From positions 1-38,968 of the forward strand of contig JAGCPK010000053.1 of NCBI GenBank assembly GCA_017965725.1: a DNA stretch of 38,968 nt, read 5' to 3'. This document shows positions 7,054 through 15,689 of this stretch, one piece after another. This DNA comes from Prevotella sp. Its GTDB lineage: Bacteria; Bacteroidota; Bacteroidia; Bacteroidales; Bacteroidaceae. How positions within the stretch are numbered: position 1 is the first letter of the stretch; each line of letters starts with the position of its first letter. Position numbers and translations under genes: made by a program. Below the pieces are notes generated by a model, which saw nothing but the letters and a program-made list of their open reading frames with translations, had not been told where the DNA came from and ran no database searches.

Positions 7054-9432
7054 TCACATACGAGCCTTCTGCTTTTCGCCTGCACCAGAGCCACGGTACT
7101 TCGAGCGGGCCTCGTTGAATTTCCACGTCAAGTCGAGTGAGAACGTTCGACGGGCCGGGTTACGGACGGAGATTTCGCGGAAGCCGTAGAGGGTGGCGTC
7201 AGTCTTACTCATATTGAGGATATCATCACAGCGCAGGTCAGCCGTCAGCGTACCAAGGCTCTTGAGGTTGAAGTCGCGCTGGATGCCTATGCTCGTATAA
7301 AAGCGGCAGGCAGTGATGCGGTTATTATTGTAATCGCCGTGCGAAGCCCACTGCATGTAAGCATTCAGGCGGAAGTTCTTGGGCAGTTCGATGTCGTTCT
7401 GCCACGTGAGGGTCAGATACGGCTTATTGAGGGTCAGGATAGAACCGTCAGCCGTAGGCGACTTATAATTCTGGAAGATGGTATAGACGTACCACATGGG
7501 GTGCCAGCAGCCAATGGTAGGACGGGCAGAGAGGCTGACGGCAAACTGGTTGTAATCCTCTGTGCTGTTGATGGGGCGCACGAGGCTCACAAGGGGATCG
7601 TCAGAGCCAGGATAGGGTTCTGTTGACATGGTGACCGCGTTCTTGATACGACCATAGTTCAGCGAGAGGTTAGCCCATTTGTAGCCGACATTCAGCACGA
7701 GGCTGTGCGTATAGGTAGGCAACAGGTAGGGGTTACCGCTCTGGAACGTATAACGGTTCAGATAGATCGTCGAACTGGTGAGGTTGCCATAGGCGGGGCG
7801 CTGGATGTCACGACGATAAGAAAGTGACATCTGTATCTTGCCTATAGGGGCTGAGATGACGGCAGTGGGGAACCAGTCGCCATAGTCGCGACAGACCTCA
7901 TTCTCTTTCTTACCGAAGTTAAAGTAGTCGTTTGTCAGATGCTCATAGCGCAGTCCTGCCTGCACAAAGACCTTGCCGAAGAGACGTCCATACTCCACGA
8001 AACCAGCAGCCGACTCCTCGTTGATCTCCGTATCCGTAGTCTTCACGGGGATGGCCTCCGTCGATGTGAAGTCATAGGCATCTGTGCGATGGTTGTAGGA
8101 GTACTCACCACCCACGGAGAGGTTTCCATTCAACACGGGATAAGAGAAGATGAGTTTCGAAGCCCAGAAATTATTGCCGCTGATGGTGTTGCTCTCCATC
8201 TTACGGGATGTTTGCTGTTGTGGCACAGCAACAGACTGAACGGAAGAGGTTTGCTCTGTGGTGCTGCCAGGAGTCTTCGTATCGTCGAAGAGACCATCGA
8301 TGTTGAGGTCGATACCTAGTTGTCCCACCTTACCATTATAATAGGCGTTGAAGATATGCTTCTTGAAACTCTCGTCCTGCCAGATATTACTCTCGGAACG
8401 CTCTTTAAATTTGCCGTTCTCGTAGGTGTCGGTACAGAAGAAACTCTTCAGTTCGCCACTAGGACGACGGTCGTACTTGTAGAAGGCACCAAAACTGTGG
8501 TTCTCGTTCACCATGTAGTTGATCTGGATTTGTGGCGACCAACCCTTCCAGTCGTGCGTCGTCTCCTGCGTGGTATAGCCATCGATACGGTCTGGACCCA
8601 CGTAATAGAGCAGGTCGTTGTCCTGCAGACCTTTGTAGTGGCGATCATCTCCAGCCCACAGCGAGGCGGTGACGTCGAGACCACCCGTGCGGTAGTTCAC
8701 GTCGAGGTTGTTGGTAAACGCGTTTCCGTACTGGTAGAGGTAACCAGCATTATCACGGAAACTGAAGCCATCACCCTGTGCCTTCTTCAGTGTGATACGC
8801 ACCACAGCCTTCGTGGAGGCAGCATAGCGGGCACCAGGATTCTGCACCACATCGACATGCTGTATCTGTTCGGAGCGCAGACGGGTGAGTTCACTGAGAT
8901 CCTGCACCCTACGACCGTTGATATACACCTCGGCATCGCCGCGCCCCAGCACCTTGACGGCACCGTCGCGTTCGGCTTCCAATGATGGGATACGCTTCAG
9001 AGCATCGCTCACGGTTCCGGCCTTCTCCAAGATCGTTCCTGCGACAGTGGTACGCATGGCGTCGCCCTTCACGTGGGTTTTGGGTAACTGTCCCTTTACC
9101 ACCACCTCGCCCAGCAGTTGGGTGTCTTCCTTCATCTGGATGGTCAGATCCTGACCTGCCTTCATATATAAGGTCTGATAACCGACACTCGTCACCTTGA
9201 ACAGACCTTCATTAACATCTGTCACAATCTTAAACACACCCTGATCATCTGTCATGGCACCCTGCACGAAGGCAGAGTCGGGCAGCGACAGGAGCACCAC
9301 GTTTACAAACGGCATGGGCTCACCCTTTTCATCTATCACCTTACCGCCCCAATCCTGGGTCTTACCCTGTGCCGTCATGGACATCATCAGGGCTGTTAAT
9401 AATGCTACTGACCAAAAAATAATTCTTTTCAT
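7054..9432 (-). CDS. TonB-dependent outer-membrane receptor with carboxypeptidase-regulatory-like N-domain
   Basis: 792 aa from the ATG at 9432. A longer open frame reaches 9537, but its extra 35 residues lack signal character and overlap the promoter, while the chosen start gives a good signal peptide (MKRIIFWSVALLTALMMSMTAQG). Residues about 25-105 are a CarboxypepD_reg-like domain (GGKVIDEKGEPMPFVNV), residues about 110-215 a plug domain (VSDALKRIPSLE, VYINGRR, IQHVDVVQNPGARY), and the rest an outer-membrane beta-barrel of the type that ends in a Phe-rich strand (FSLDLTWKFNEA) followed by a short basic tail. There is no SusD-like partner, so it is not a classical glycan-utilisation pair; the cargo could be a peptide, metal chelate or vitamin. 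Two GTTGCAAC palindromes flank its -7 box. Confidence 0.85.
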   Translation of the reverse strand: MKRIIFWSVALLTALMMSMTAQGKTQDWGGKVIDEKGEPMPFVNVVLLSLPDSAFVQGAMTDDQGVFKIVTDVNEGLFKVTSVGYQTLYMKAGQDLTIQMKEDTQLLGEVVVKGQLPKTHVKGDAMRTTVAGTILEKAGTVSDALKRIPSLEAERDGAVKVLGRGDAEVYINGRRVQDLSELTRLRSEQIQHVDVVQNPGARYAASTKAVVRITLKKAQGDGFSFRDNAGYLYQYGNAFTNNLDVNYRTGGLDVTASLWAGDDRHYKGLQDNDLLYYVGPDRIDGYTTQETTHDWKGWSPQIQINYMVNENHSFGAFYKYDRRPSGELKSFFCTDTYENGKFKERSESNIWQDESFKKHIFNAYYNGKVGQLGIDLNIDGLFDDTKTPGSTTEQTSSVQSVAVPQQQTSRKMESNTISGNNFWASKLIFSYPVLNGNLSVGGEYSYNHRTDAYDFTSTEAIPVKTTDTEINEESAAGFVEYGRLFGKVFVQAGLRYEHLTNDYFNFGKKENEVCRDYGDWFPTAVISAPIGKIQMSLSYRRDIQRPAYGNLTSSTIYLNRYTFQSGNPYLLPTYTHSLVLNVGYKWANLSLNYGRIKNAVTMSTEPYPGSDDPLVSLVRPINSTEDYNQFAVSLSARPTIGCWHPMWYVYTIFQNYKSPTADGSILTLNKPYLTLTWQNDIELPKNFRLNAYMQWASHGDYNNNRITACRFYTSIGIQRDFNLKSLGTLTADLRCDDILNMSKTDATLYGFREISVRNPARRTFSLDLTWKFNEARSKYRGSGAGEKQKARM

Positions 9433-9477
9433 AACTTTTATCTTTTTACCTTTATTGACGTTACTAAATCCGAAATA

Positions 9478-9538
9478 GTTGCAACAGTTTTTATTTTTCG
9501 ACGATGCAAAGTTATGGCGAAGTTGCAACATTTGCAAA
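9478..9538 (-). promoter_or_regulatory. TonB-receptor promoter with two GTTGCAAC palindromes
   Basis: On the minus strand there is TTTG at 9538-9535, a 20-bp spacer and TAACTTTG at 9514-9507, a good Bacteroidota promoter. The 10-mer AGTTGCAACA occurs at 9521-9530, inside the spacer, and again at 9477-9486, downstream of the -7 box; the copies are 44 bp apart. The core GTTGCAAC is a perfect palindrome, and TTTGCAAA at 9531-9538 is another, overlapping the -33 element. The position suits a repressor that blocks the core promoter; the protein is unknown. Confidence 0.6.
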
Positions 9539-9612
9539 TATTTGGGATATTCTGCGCGGTTTTGTGACGAGCGGTGTCATAAATGGTAAAAATGTGACGA
9601 ACGGAAGAAATA

Positions 9613-9633
9613 ATTGATTATTGATTATTGATT
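9613..9633. repeat. Heptamer tandem repeat (ATTGATT x3)
   Basis: Three perfect tandem copies of ATTGATT upstream of the DUF59 gene; the TTG at 9621-9623, within the array, is at the right distance to serve as the -33 element. Confidence 0.8.
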
Positions 9634-9650
9634 ATTTTTTTGTACCTTTG
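9621..9650 (+). promoter_or_regulatory. Promoter of the DUF59-lpxH-kdgK cluster
   Basis: TTG at 9621-9623, 19-bp spacer, TACCTTTG at 9643-9650, 26 bp before the ATG at 9677. Confidence 0.6.
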
Positions 9651-9676
9651 TCGGCTGTATAAGCAAAGGTCACAAA

Positions 9677-9997
9677 ATGACACAAGAAGAAAAGACACTG
9701 CTTGAAGAGCGGATCGTGGATGTGCTGAAGACCGTCTATGACCCCGAGATTCCCGTCAACATCTACGACCTGGGAATGATCTATAAGATTGACGTGCAGG
9801 ATGACTACACGGTGGAGATGGAAATGACATTTACAGCCCCCAACTGTCCTGCCGCCGACTATATATTAGAAGATGTACGTACGAAGGTGGAGAGCGTCGA
9901 GGGCATCAAGGGTGCCAACGTCAACCTTGTCTTCGAGCCTGCCTGGGATCAGAGTATGATGAGTGAGGAAGCCCGTGTCGAATTGGGGTTCGACTAG
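9677..9997 (+). CDS. DUF59/MIP18-family metal-sulfur cluster assembly protein
   Basis: 106 aa, a single DUF59 domain. Visible hallmarks are DPEIPVNIYDLGMIYKI (about residues 22-38) and the conserved Cys in APNCPAAD (about residue 55), with a C-terminal FEPAWDQSMMSEEA segment typical of the SufT/PaaD-like branch. Members help mature iron-sulfur proteins in the cytoplasm. No suf operon genes are adjacent; the next genes are lpxH and a sugar kinase. The stop TAG is the start of a period-7 repeat that runs to the next start codon. Family assignment is firm; the specific partner is not known. Confidence 0.85.
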   Translation: MTQEEKTLLEERIVDVLKTVYDPEIPVNIYDLGMIYKIDVQDDYTVEMEMTFTAPNCPAADYILEDVRTKVESVEGIKGANVNLVFEPAWDQSMMSEEARVELGFD

Positions 9998-10031
9998 TTT
10001 AGAGTTGAGAGTGTAGAGTTGAGAGTTATGA
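9997..10031. repeat. Heptamer repeat joining DUF59 gene and lpxH
   Basis: Five consecutive 7-bp units (GTTTAGA, GTTGAGA, GTGTAGA, GTTGAGA, GTTATGA) cover the whole intergenic gap, beginning at the last base of the TAG stop and ending within the second codon of lpxH. Confidence 0.8.
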
Positions 10032-10792
10032 AGCCGATTTATTTTATATCCGATGCCCACCTTGGGTCGCTGGCCATTCCGCACGGACGGATGCAGGAGC
10101 GGCGGTTAGTACGCTTCCTCGACAGCATCAAGGAAAAAGCGGCTGCCATCTATCTGCTGGGCGACATGTTCGACTTCTGGTACGAATACAAATACGTGGT
10201 GCCCAAGGGCTTCACCCGTTTCCTCGGCAAACTCTCCGAACTGACGGACATGGGTGTCGAGGTGCATTATTTCACGGGCAATCACGACATCTGGGCCTAC
10301 GGATACTTAGAGAAGGAGTGTGGCGTCATCCTTCACAAGAAGCCTGAGACCACTGAACTCTACGGCAAGATATTCTTCTTGGCGCATGGCGATGGTTTGG
10401 GCGATCCCAACAAACAGTTCAAACTCATCAAGAGCATTTTCCATAACCGCGCCTGTCAGTGGGCCTTCTCTGCCCTGCATCCTCGCTGGGGCATGTGGTT
10501 TGGCCTGAACTGGGCGAAGCACAGCCGACTGAAGCGTCCCAATAACGAGGAGCCTGCCTATATGGGTGAGAACCGCGAACACCTCGTGCTCTTCACGAAG
10601 AAATATATCCAATATCACTCCAACGTGGATTACTTCATCTACGGGCACCGTCATATAGAGGTCGATCTGCAACTGACAAAGAAGACCCGCATGATTATCC
10701 TCGGCGACTGGATCACCCAGTTCTCCTATGTCGTATGGGACGGTGAGCACCTACTGATGTCGCAGTATATCGAGGGCGAAAGTCAACCGTAA
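10028..10792 (+). CDS. lpxH: UDP-2,3-diacylglucosamine diphosphatase-like metallophosphoesterase
   Basis: 254 aa from the ATG at 10028; an in-frame TTG at 10019 lies inside the heptamer repeat and is less likely. The calcineurin-like metal-binding motifs appear in order: SDAHLG (8-13), GDMFDFW (45-51), GNHDIW (84-89), HGDGLG (about 123) and GHRH (about 205). Length and spacing fit LpxH, which cleaves UDP-2,3-diacylglucosamine to lipid X in lipid A synthesis at the inner-membrane face. No other lpx gene is nearby. A less specific metallophosphoesterase of the same family remains possible. Confidence 0.75.
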   Translation: MKPIYFISDAHLGSLAIPHGRMQERRLVRFLDSIKEKAAAIYLLGDMFDFWYEYKYVVPKGFTRFLGKLSELTDMGVEVHYFTGNHDIWAYGYLEKECGVILHKKPETTELYGKIFFLAHGDGLGDPNKQFKLIKSIFHNRACQWAFSALHPRWGMWFGLNWAKHSRLKRPNNEEPAYMGENREHLVLFTKKYIQYHSNVDYFIYGHRHIEVDLQLTKKTRMIILGDWITQFSYVVWDGEHLLMSQYIEGESQP

Positions 10793-10809
10793 AAAAACTA
10801 CTAGATTAT

Positions 10810-11871
10810 ATGGACAAGCAAAAGATTGTTACTTTCGGAGAACTGCTACTGAGGTTCTCGAAGCCAGGAACCTTGCGCCTGACGCAGGGCGATATGTTTA
10901 CCAGCAAGTATGGTGGCAGCGAAGCCAACGTCGCCGTGTCGTTAGCCTCGCAGGGAGAGGACGTGACCTATATCACCCGTCTGCCAGACACCCCCGTAGG
11001 TCATGCGGGAGCGATGAATCTGGCACAACTCGGCGTGGATACAAGCCACGTGCTGTATGGTGGACAGCGCATCGGCACCTATTACTTCGAGCCTGCTGCC
11101 GGTATGCGTGCAGCCAAGGTGATCTACGACCGTAGTGGCTCAGCCTACTACGACCTGAAGCCTGGCATGATTCCCTGGCGCGAGATATTGAAGAACTGTG
11201 CCTATTTCTGTGTGTCAGGCATCACCGCTGCCATCTCCCCACAGGCTGCCGCCGCCACCTTCGAAGCCCTCGATATCGCCGACGAACTGGGTGTGACAGT
11301 ATGCTTCGACATCAATTACCGCAAGAACCTGTGGAAATACGAGGGTGCCAATCCCCGCAAGACGCTGAGCACGATGCTCTCCCGCTGCGACATGATGTTT
11401 GGTGATGCCATTGAGTTTGAATGGCTCAGCCAGCACCCACAGCCTCCCTTCACCGCCACCGACTCCAACTTCCAGATGCAGATGAAGGAATATGGCGAGT
11501 GGTTCGACGAACTGCATGCCCAGTACCCCCGTCTGAAGCACTGGCTGATGGGCATGCGTAACATCGTGGATTCGAAACACCACACGCTGACAGGTCTGAT
11601 GTGGACGGAGGGCCGTCTGCTACAGTCGCCTATCATCGACATCCCCGACGTGGTGGATCCCGTCGGCGTGGGCGACGCTTTCATGGGAGGCTGGCTACAT
11701 GCCGTGAGAATCTTCCCCGACGACAGACAGAAACAGTTGAACTACTCGCTCGCTGCTGCCGCCCTAAAGAATACCATCCCTGGCGATTTCAACCTCTCAT
11801 CGGAAGAAGAGATACTAGACGTGATGGAGGGTCGTCACAACGCCACGACCCTCTACAAAACAATTGCATAA
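10810..11871 (+). CDS. kdgK: PfkB-family sugar kinase, probably 2-keto-3-deoxygluconate kinase
   Basis: 353 aa. The N-terminus (VTFGELLLRFS, then KYGGSEANVAVSLA) matches ribokinase/PfkB enzymes. The C-terminal signature is DPVGVGDAFMGGW, where the usual GAGD is GVGD but the catalytic Asp is kept. Overall sequence resembles bacterial KdgK, which phosphorylates 2-keto-3-deoxygluconate in hexuronate degradation. It lies 17 bp after lpxH and ends at a strong bidirectional terminator. No uronate-pathway aldolase is adjacent, so the sugar substrate is inferred from family resemblance only. Confidence 0.7.
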   Translation: MDKQKIVTFGELLLRFSKPGTLRLTQGDMFTSKYGGSEANVAVSLASQGEDVTYITRLPDTPVGHAGAMNLAQLGVDTSHVLYGGQRIGTYYFEPAAGMRAAKVIYDRSGSAYYDLKPGMIPWREILKNCAYFCVSGITAAISPQAAAATFEALDIADELGVTVCFDINYRKNLWKYEGANPRKTLSTMLSRCDMMFGDAIEFEWLSQHPQPPFTATDSNFQMQMKEYGEWFDELHAQYPRLKHWLMGMRNIVDSKHHTLTGLMWTEGRLLQSPIIDIPDVVDPVGVGDAFMGGWLHAVRIFPDDRQKQLNYSLAAAALKNTIPGDFNLSSEEEILDVMEGRHNATTLYKTIA

Positions 11872-11872
11872 A

Positions 11873-11899
11873 AAAAGCCGCTCGATCTGAGCGGCTTTT
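11873..11899. terminator. Bidirectional intrinsic terminator
   Basis: Stem AAAAGCCGCTC / GAGCGGCTTTT (11 bp) with a GATCT loop. It carries T-runs on both strands and serves kdgK on the plus strand and the lipoprotein gene on the minus strand. Confidence 0.9.
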
Positions 11900-11903
11900 C
11901 TCT

Positions 11904-12470
11904 TTATTTATTCTTCAGTTCCGGATTCACAAAGCGCTTCGGCTTCTCAGTGACCTTTGTGCTGTCGGCATCACCAGAGCGGGTGCGTGCCCAGTAGTAG
12001 TCACCGTACCAACTGCTATAGCCCCAGCGATAGTCGTCCCAGTAAGTGTAAGGATGGCTGGTGTTGTAGAGTTCGAAATCAACAGCGTGGCCGTCCTCGT
12101 AGATGGTGCCATAGAAGCGGGAAGAACTGAGATGATAATCGCGGATCTCCAACGAAGTATCCTCCTCAACGAAATAGACGTAGATGACGCCGTTCTTCAC
12201 TCTCCAGTCGATATGATTGGCCACGTAGTCCCAGGGAGCGTTGCTGTAGTAATCTACCCAGTAGCCTGCGCCGCTGGCATAGGTATATGGATCCCTCAGG
12301 AACGTCACCTCGGTATAGGTGGCATCGTAGGTCCGACCATCCCAATAAGAGGAAATATACATGTTACCTTTCCAGGTTCCTTCCAAGGTCTCGGCGATAT
12401 ATTCATCCTCGCAAGAGGTGAAGGCCAGTGCCATCATCGCCATCATCAGTATTGTGTAGATCTTCTTCAT
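11904..12470 (-). CDS. Small exported lipoprotein of unknown function
   Basis: 188 aa. Signal peptide with lipobox ending FTSC (Cys20), followed by EDE. The mature part is rich in Tyr and Trp and begins LEGTWKGNMYISS, which resembles the opening of lipocalin-like lipoprotein domains; the following strands (TEVTFLRD, IYVYFVEED, FYGTIYEDG, HAVDFELY) suggest a small beta barrel. Polar Lys-rich tail. It has its own promoter (TACTTTTG at 12530-12523) and shares a terminator with kdgK. I do not recognise a specific family. Confidence 0.75.
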   Translation of the reverse strand: MKKIYTILMMAMMALAFTSCEDEYIAETLEGTWKGNMYISSYWDGRTYDATYTEVTFLRDPYTYASGAGYWVDYYSNAPWDYVANHIDWRVKNGVIYVYFVEEDTSLEIRDYHLSSSRFYGTIYEDGHAVDFELYNTSHPYTYWDDYRWGYSSWYGDYYWARTRSGDADSTKVTEKPKRFVNPELKNK

Positions 12471-12522
12471 AATTGTACCCTTTCTATATCTTTAGTTCGA
12501 CATTTGTTTATTATTCACACTG

Positions 12523-12530
12523 CAAAAGTA
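12523..12530 (-). promoter_or_regulatory. -7 box TACTTTTG of the lipoprotein gene
   Basis: Matches TAnnTTTG on the minus strand, about 53 bp before the ATG at 12470. No -33 element is seen. Confidence 0.5.
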
Positions 12531-12545
12531 AGGATATTCCTGCAT

Positions 12546-12587
12546 AAAAAAAAGGGAAAATCCCGAATCCTACAGCGGGATTTCCCT
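12546..12587 (-). terminator. Intrinsic terminator of ackA
   Basis: Read on the minus strand, AGGGAAATCCCG pairs with CGGGATTTTCCCT (one bulged base) and is followed by eight T residues, 22 bp after the ackA stop. Confidence 0.85.
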
Positions 12588-12608
12588 AAACGTATGTAGA
12601 GGTTTGGG

Positions 12609-13802
12609 CTACTTCAGCAGATTCATCGTGTCGGTGGCAATCATCAGTTCCTCGTCGGTAGGAATGACAACCACCTTCACCTTCGAGTCGTCGGCAGAGA
12701 TGATGGCTTCCTCGCCACGGATATTGTTCTTCGCCTCGTCGAACTTGATGCCGAGGAACTCCATGTTTTTACAGACCTCTGAACGCATGGACACCTGGTT
12801 CTCACCCACGCCAGCGGTGAAGACAACGACGTCGAGACCACCCATGGCAGCCGCATAGGCACCGATGTACTTCTTGATACGATAGAAATACATGTCCTGA
12901 GCCAGTTTGGCACGCTTGTCGCCAGCCTTGGCAGCAGTCTCCAAGTCACGCATATCGCTGGAGCCGCCTGTAAGACCAGCCACACCACTCTTCTTGTTGA
13001 GCAGGTTCGACATGCCGTCGGCATCGAGACCCAGTTTCTTCTCAATGAACGTCACTGCGCCACCGTCGATATCGCCGGCACGGGTACCCATCATCAGGCC
13101 CTCCAACGGCGTGAGACCCATCGAGGTGTCGATGCACTTGCCATCGACGACGGCAGCGATGGAGCCACCATTACCCACGTGACAAGTCACCATCTTCGTA
13201 CCCTCTGCTGGGATGCCTAAGAACTCACAGGCACGGGCCGACACATAACGATGGCTGGTACCATGGAAACCATAGCGGCGGATGCCGTACTTCTCGTAGA
13301 GTTCGTAGGGGATGGCGTACATGAAAGCCTTCGGCGGCATGGTCTGGTGGAAGGCGGTATCAAACACACCCACCTGGGGCAGACCTGGCATCAGTTCCTT
13401 CACGGCATTCACACCCTTCAGGTTGGCGGGGTTGTGCAACGGCGCCAGGTCGGAGCACTCCTCGAAGGTCTTCAGCACCTCGTCGGTGAGGATGACAGAC
13501 TTGTTGAACTTCTCGCCACCATGCACCATACGGTGACCTACGGCGTCGATTTCATCGAGACTCTTGATGACACCAATCTCAGGATCAGTGAGGAGGGAGA
13601 AGATGAACTTCACGCCTTCTGTATGCTCGGGGATGTCGTGCATGATCTGTTTTTTCTCGCCATTGGCCAGTTTCACCTTCACAAAGGCACCGTCCAAGCC
13701 CACACGCTCAGCACCGCCACTGGTCATCACACTCTTGTCGTCCATGTTGTACAGGGCGTACTTGATAGACGATGAGCCACAATTCAATACAAGGATTTTC
13801 AT
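12609..13802 (-). CDS. ackA: Acetate kinase
   Basis: 397 aa, full length. Begins MKILVLNCGSSSIKY (phosphate/Mg-binding acetate kinase signature 1), has the HRMVHGG motif, the FDTAFHQTMP and GFHGTSHRY motifs, and VTCHVGNGGSI, all family signatures. It converts acetyl phosphate and ADP to acetate and ATP. It lies 35 bp downstream of pta in the same direction, forming the usual acetate-producing pair, and is followed by a good terminator. No anomalies. Confidence 0.98.
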   Translation of the reverse strand: MKILVLNCGSSSIKYALYNMDDKSVMTSGGAERVGLDGAFVKVKLANGEKKQIMHDIPEHTEGVKFIFSLLTDPEIGVIKSLDEIDAVGHRMVHGGEKFNKSVILTDEVLKTFEECSDLAPLHNPANLKGVNAVKELMPGLPQVGVFDTAFHQTMPPKAFMYAIPYELYEKYGIRRYGFHGTSHRYVSARACEFLGIPAEGTKMVTCHVGNGGSIAAVVDGKCIDTSMGLTPLEGLMMGTRAGDIDGGAVTFIEKKLGLDADGMSNLLNKKSGVAGLTGGSSDMRDLETAAKAGDKRAKLAQDMYFYRIKKYIGAYAAAMGGLDVVVFTAGVGENQVSMRSEVCKNMEFLGIKFDEAKNNIRGEEAIISADDSKVKVVVIPTDEELMIATDTMNLLK

Positions 13803-13812
13803 GTCTTAATTC

Positions 13813-13840
13813 TCAATTATCAATTGTCAATTATCCATTA
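13813..13840. repeat. Heptamer repeat between pta and ackA
   Basis: Four 7-bp units (TCAATTA, TCAATTG, TCAATTA, TCCATTA) fill most of the gap; the last unit contains the pta stop codon. Confidence 0.75.
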
Positions 13841-14848
13841 TTTCTTTGCGTCCATAGCCTGACAGGCGGTGATGGCAATCATGTAGTAGATGTCATCAAC
13901 AGAACAACCACGGGAGAGGTCGTTGACAGGACGGGCAATACCCTGGAGCACCGGACCGATAGCGATGGCGTCGCCCAGGCGCTGCACCATCTTATAACCG
14001 ATATTTCCTACCTCGAGGTTGGGGAAGACGAGAACATTGGCCTTGCCAGCAATATCAGAGTCAGGCGCCTTCTTGGCACCAACACTGGGAACAAGGGCAG
14101 CATCAGCCTGCAGTTCACCGTCAATCTTCAAATCAGGAGCCATCTCCTTAGCCAGACGGGTAGCCTCAATCACCTTGTCGCAGACTTCGTGCTTGGCAGA
14201 ACCTTTAGTGGAGAAACTCAACATGGCAACACGGGGCTCCTTGAAACCAGCAACAGCCTTCGCCATCTGAGCCGTGCAGACGGCAATCTGGGAGAGTTGG
14301 TTGGCATCTGGCATCGGTGTGACAGCCACATCAGCCACCACGAGCACACCATCCTCACCATATTGTTTCTGCTTGGAGATAAGTAGCAGACCACCACTGA
14401 CACAAGTGATTCCAGGTTGGCACTTGATAATCTGCAGGGCGGGGCGCAGGGTGTCGCCAGTGGTAGATAGCGCACCGGAGATCTGACCATCAGCACCCTC
14501 GGTCTTGATGATCATACAACCGTAGTACAGCGGGTTCTTCACCAGTTTACGGGCCTCCTCAATGGTCATACCCTTGCTCTTGCGGAGTTCTGCCAACTTC
14601 TCGGCATATTCCTCAGCCTTCGGGCTGTTCTCGGGGTCGATGATGGTGGCCTTGCCGATGTTGGTCAGTCCCCACTCAGCAGCAAGTTTATTGATCTCTG
14701 CAGGATTTCCTAACAAGATGATGTCTGCAATGTCATCACCCAAAGCCCTGTCGGCTGCACGAAGTGTACGCTCCTCAGTAGCCTCTGGGAGCACGATGCG
14801 CTGCTTGTCACTCTTAGCACGCGCCACAATTTGACTCAATAAATCCAT
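13838..14848 (-). CDS. pta: Phosphate acetyltransferase
   Basis: 336 aa, the short form containing only the catalytic PTA_PTB domain. Visible are QRIVLPEATEERTL at the start, GALSTTGDTLRPALQII, SFSTKGSAKHE, and the C-terminal DAALVPSVGAKKAPDS / NVLVFPNLEVGNIGYK / GPVLQG segments. It interconverts acetyl-CoA and acetyl phosphate. It lies directly upstream of ackA and 28 bp downstream of cdaA; no TAnnTTTG box is found in the cdaA-pta gap, so it may be transcribed from the folP promoter. Confidence 0.97.
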   Translation of the reverse strand: MDLLSQIVARAKSDKQRIVLPEATEERTLRAADRALGDDIADIILLGNPAEINKLAAEWGLTNIGKATIIDPENSPKAEEYAEKLAELRKSKGMTIEEARKLVKNPLYYGCMIIKTEGADGQISGALSTTGDTLRPALQIIKCQPGITCVSGGLLLISKQKQYGEDGVLVVADVAVTPMPDANQLSQIAVCTAQMAKAVAGFKEPRVAMLSFSTKGSAKHEVCDKVIEATRLAKEMAPDLKIDGELQADAALVPSVGAKKAPDSDIAGKANVLVFPNLEVGNIGYKMVQRLGDAIAIGPVLQGIARPVNDLSRGCSVDDIYYMIAITACQAMDAKK

Positions 14849-14876
14849 AATAGTTCTTTATATAATTATTAATGTA

Positions 14877-15659
14877 TTAATCCAGTTCCTTCGTCAGGAT
14901 GCTTTCCAGTTCCTCAGCCGACAGCCGTAGGCGGAACTCTCCCTTAGTAGATACGGAGATGGAGCCCGTTTCCTCGCTGACAACAATGGCCAGAGCATCG
15001 CTCTCCTGCGTGATACCCAAGGCAGCACGATGGCGCAGACCCAGTTCTTTGGGAATATTCAGGTCGTGGCTGACGGGCAGAATACAGCCTGCCGCCTTGA
15101 TACGACGGTTAGAGATAATCATCGCTCCGTCGTGCAACGGTGCGTTCTTGAAGAAGATGTTCTCTATCAATTGTTGGTTGATATTCGAGTCTATCAAGTC
15201 GCCCGTCGAGATAATATCATTCAATGGCACACTCCGTTCATAGACGATCAATGCCCCCACCTTTCCTCGGCTCATGTTCAGCGACGCCATCACCACAGGG
15301 ATAATCTGCACCATCTTCTCCATTGACACCTCACGACTGCTCTTGTCCTTCGACGTGAAGAACTTCTTCAAGGCTCGCATACGCTGGTGAGCGCCAAGGT
15401 TGTAGAGGAACCGGCGGATATCCTCCTGAAAGATGACAATCATAGCCAGCACACCCACCGACACCAGTTTGTCGAGGATGGAGCCTAACAGTCGCATCTC
15501 TATGATCTGAGAGACGAACAGCCAGATGACGACAAACACCATAATGCCGATGAACACGTTCAATGAACGTGACTCACGCATCAGCCGATACACGTAGTAG
15601 AGCATCAGGGCGACAAGGATAATGTCGATGACATCTTTTATGCTAAATTCGAAGAACAC
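14877..15659 (-). CDS. cdaA: Membrane diadenylate cyclase (CdaA type)
   Basis: 260 aa. Three hydrophobic helices in residues about 10-80 are followed by a DisA_N catalytic domain with GALIVYERS, the DGAMII motif and RHRAALG, the residues needed to form c-di-AMP from two ATP. Architecture and length match CdaA (YbbP). It follows folP by 30 bp, an order common in Bacteroidota (established knowledge), rather than the cdaA-ybbR-glmM order of Firmicutes; no ybbR or glmM is present here. Confidence 0.95.
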   Translation of the reverse strand: MFFEFSIKDVIDIILVALMLYYVYRLMRESRSLNVFIGIMVFVVIWLFVSQIIEMRLLGSILDKLVSVGVLAMIVIFQEDIRRFLYNLGAHQRMRALKKFFTSKDKSSREVSMEKMVQIIPVVMASLNMSRGKVGALIVYERSVPLNDIISTGDLIDSNINQQLIENIFFKNAPLHDGAMIISNRRIKAAGCILPVSHDLNIPKELGLRHRAALGITQESDALAIVVSEETGSISVSTKGEFRLRLSAEELESILTKELD

Positions 15660-15689
15660 CTTTTAATCTACTATTTGATAATTTGAAAT

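Noticed and set aside
6901-7140. Open frame through the minisatellite and the end of the TonB gene
   Set aside because: It is open because some repeat units are 42 bp; the rest is antisense to the receptor gene, and there is no start context.
8320-8985. Plus-strand open frame of 221 codons
   Set aside because: Antisense to the plug and barrel region of the TonB receptor.
9433-9537. Upstream extension of the TonB receptor
   Set aside because: The extra 35 residues overlap the -7 box and the GTTGCAAC site and precede a complete signal peptide.
11601-12599. Long plus-strand open frame of 332 codons
   Set aside because: It runs through the end of kdgK, the terminator and the antisense of the lipoprotein gene; the protein has no recognisable features.
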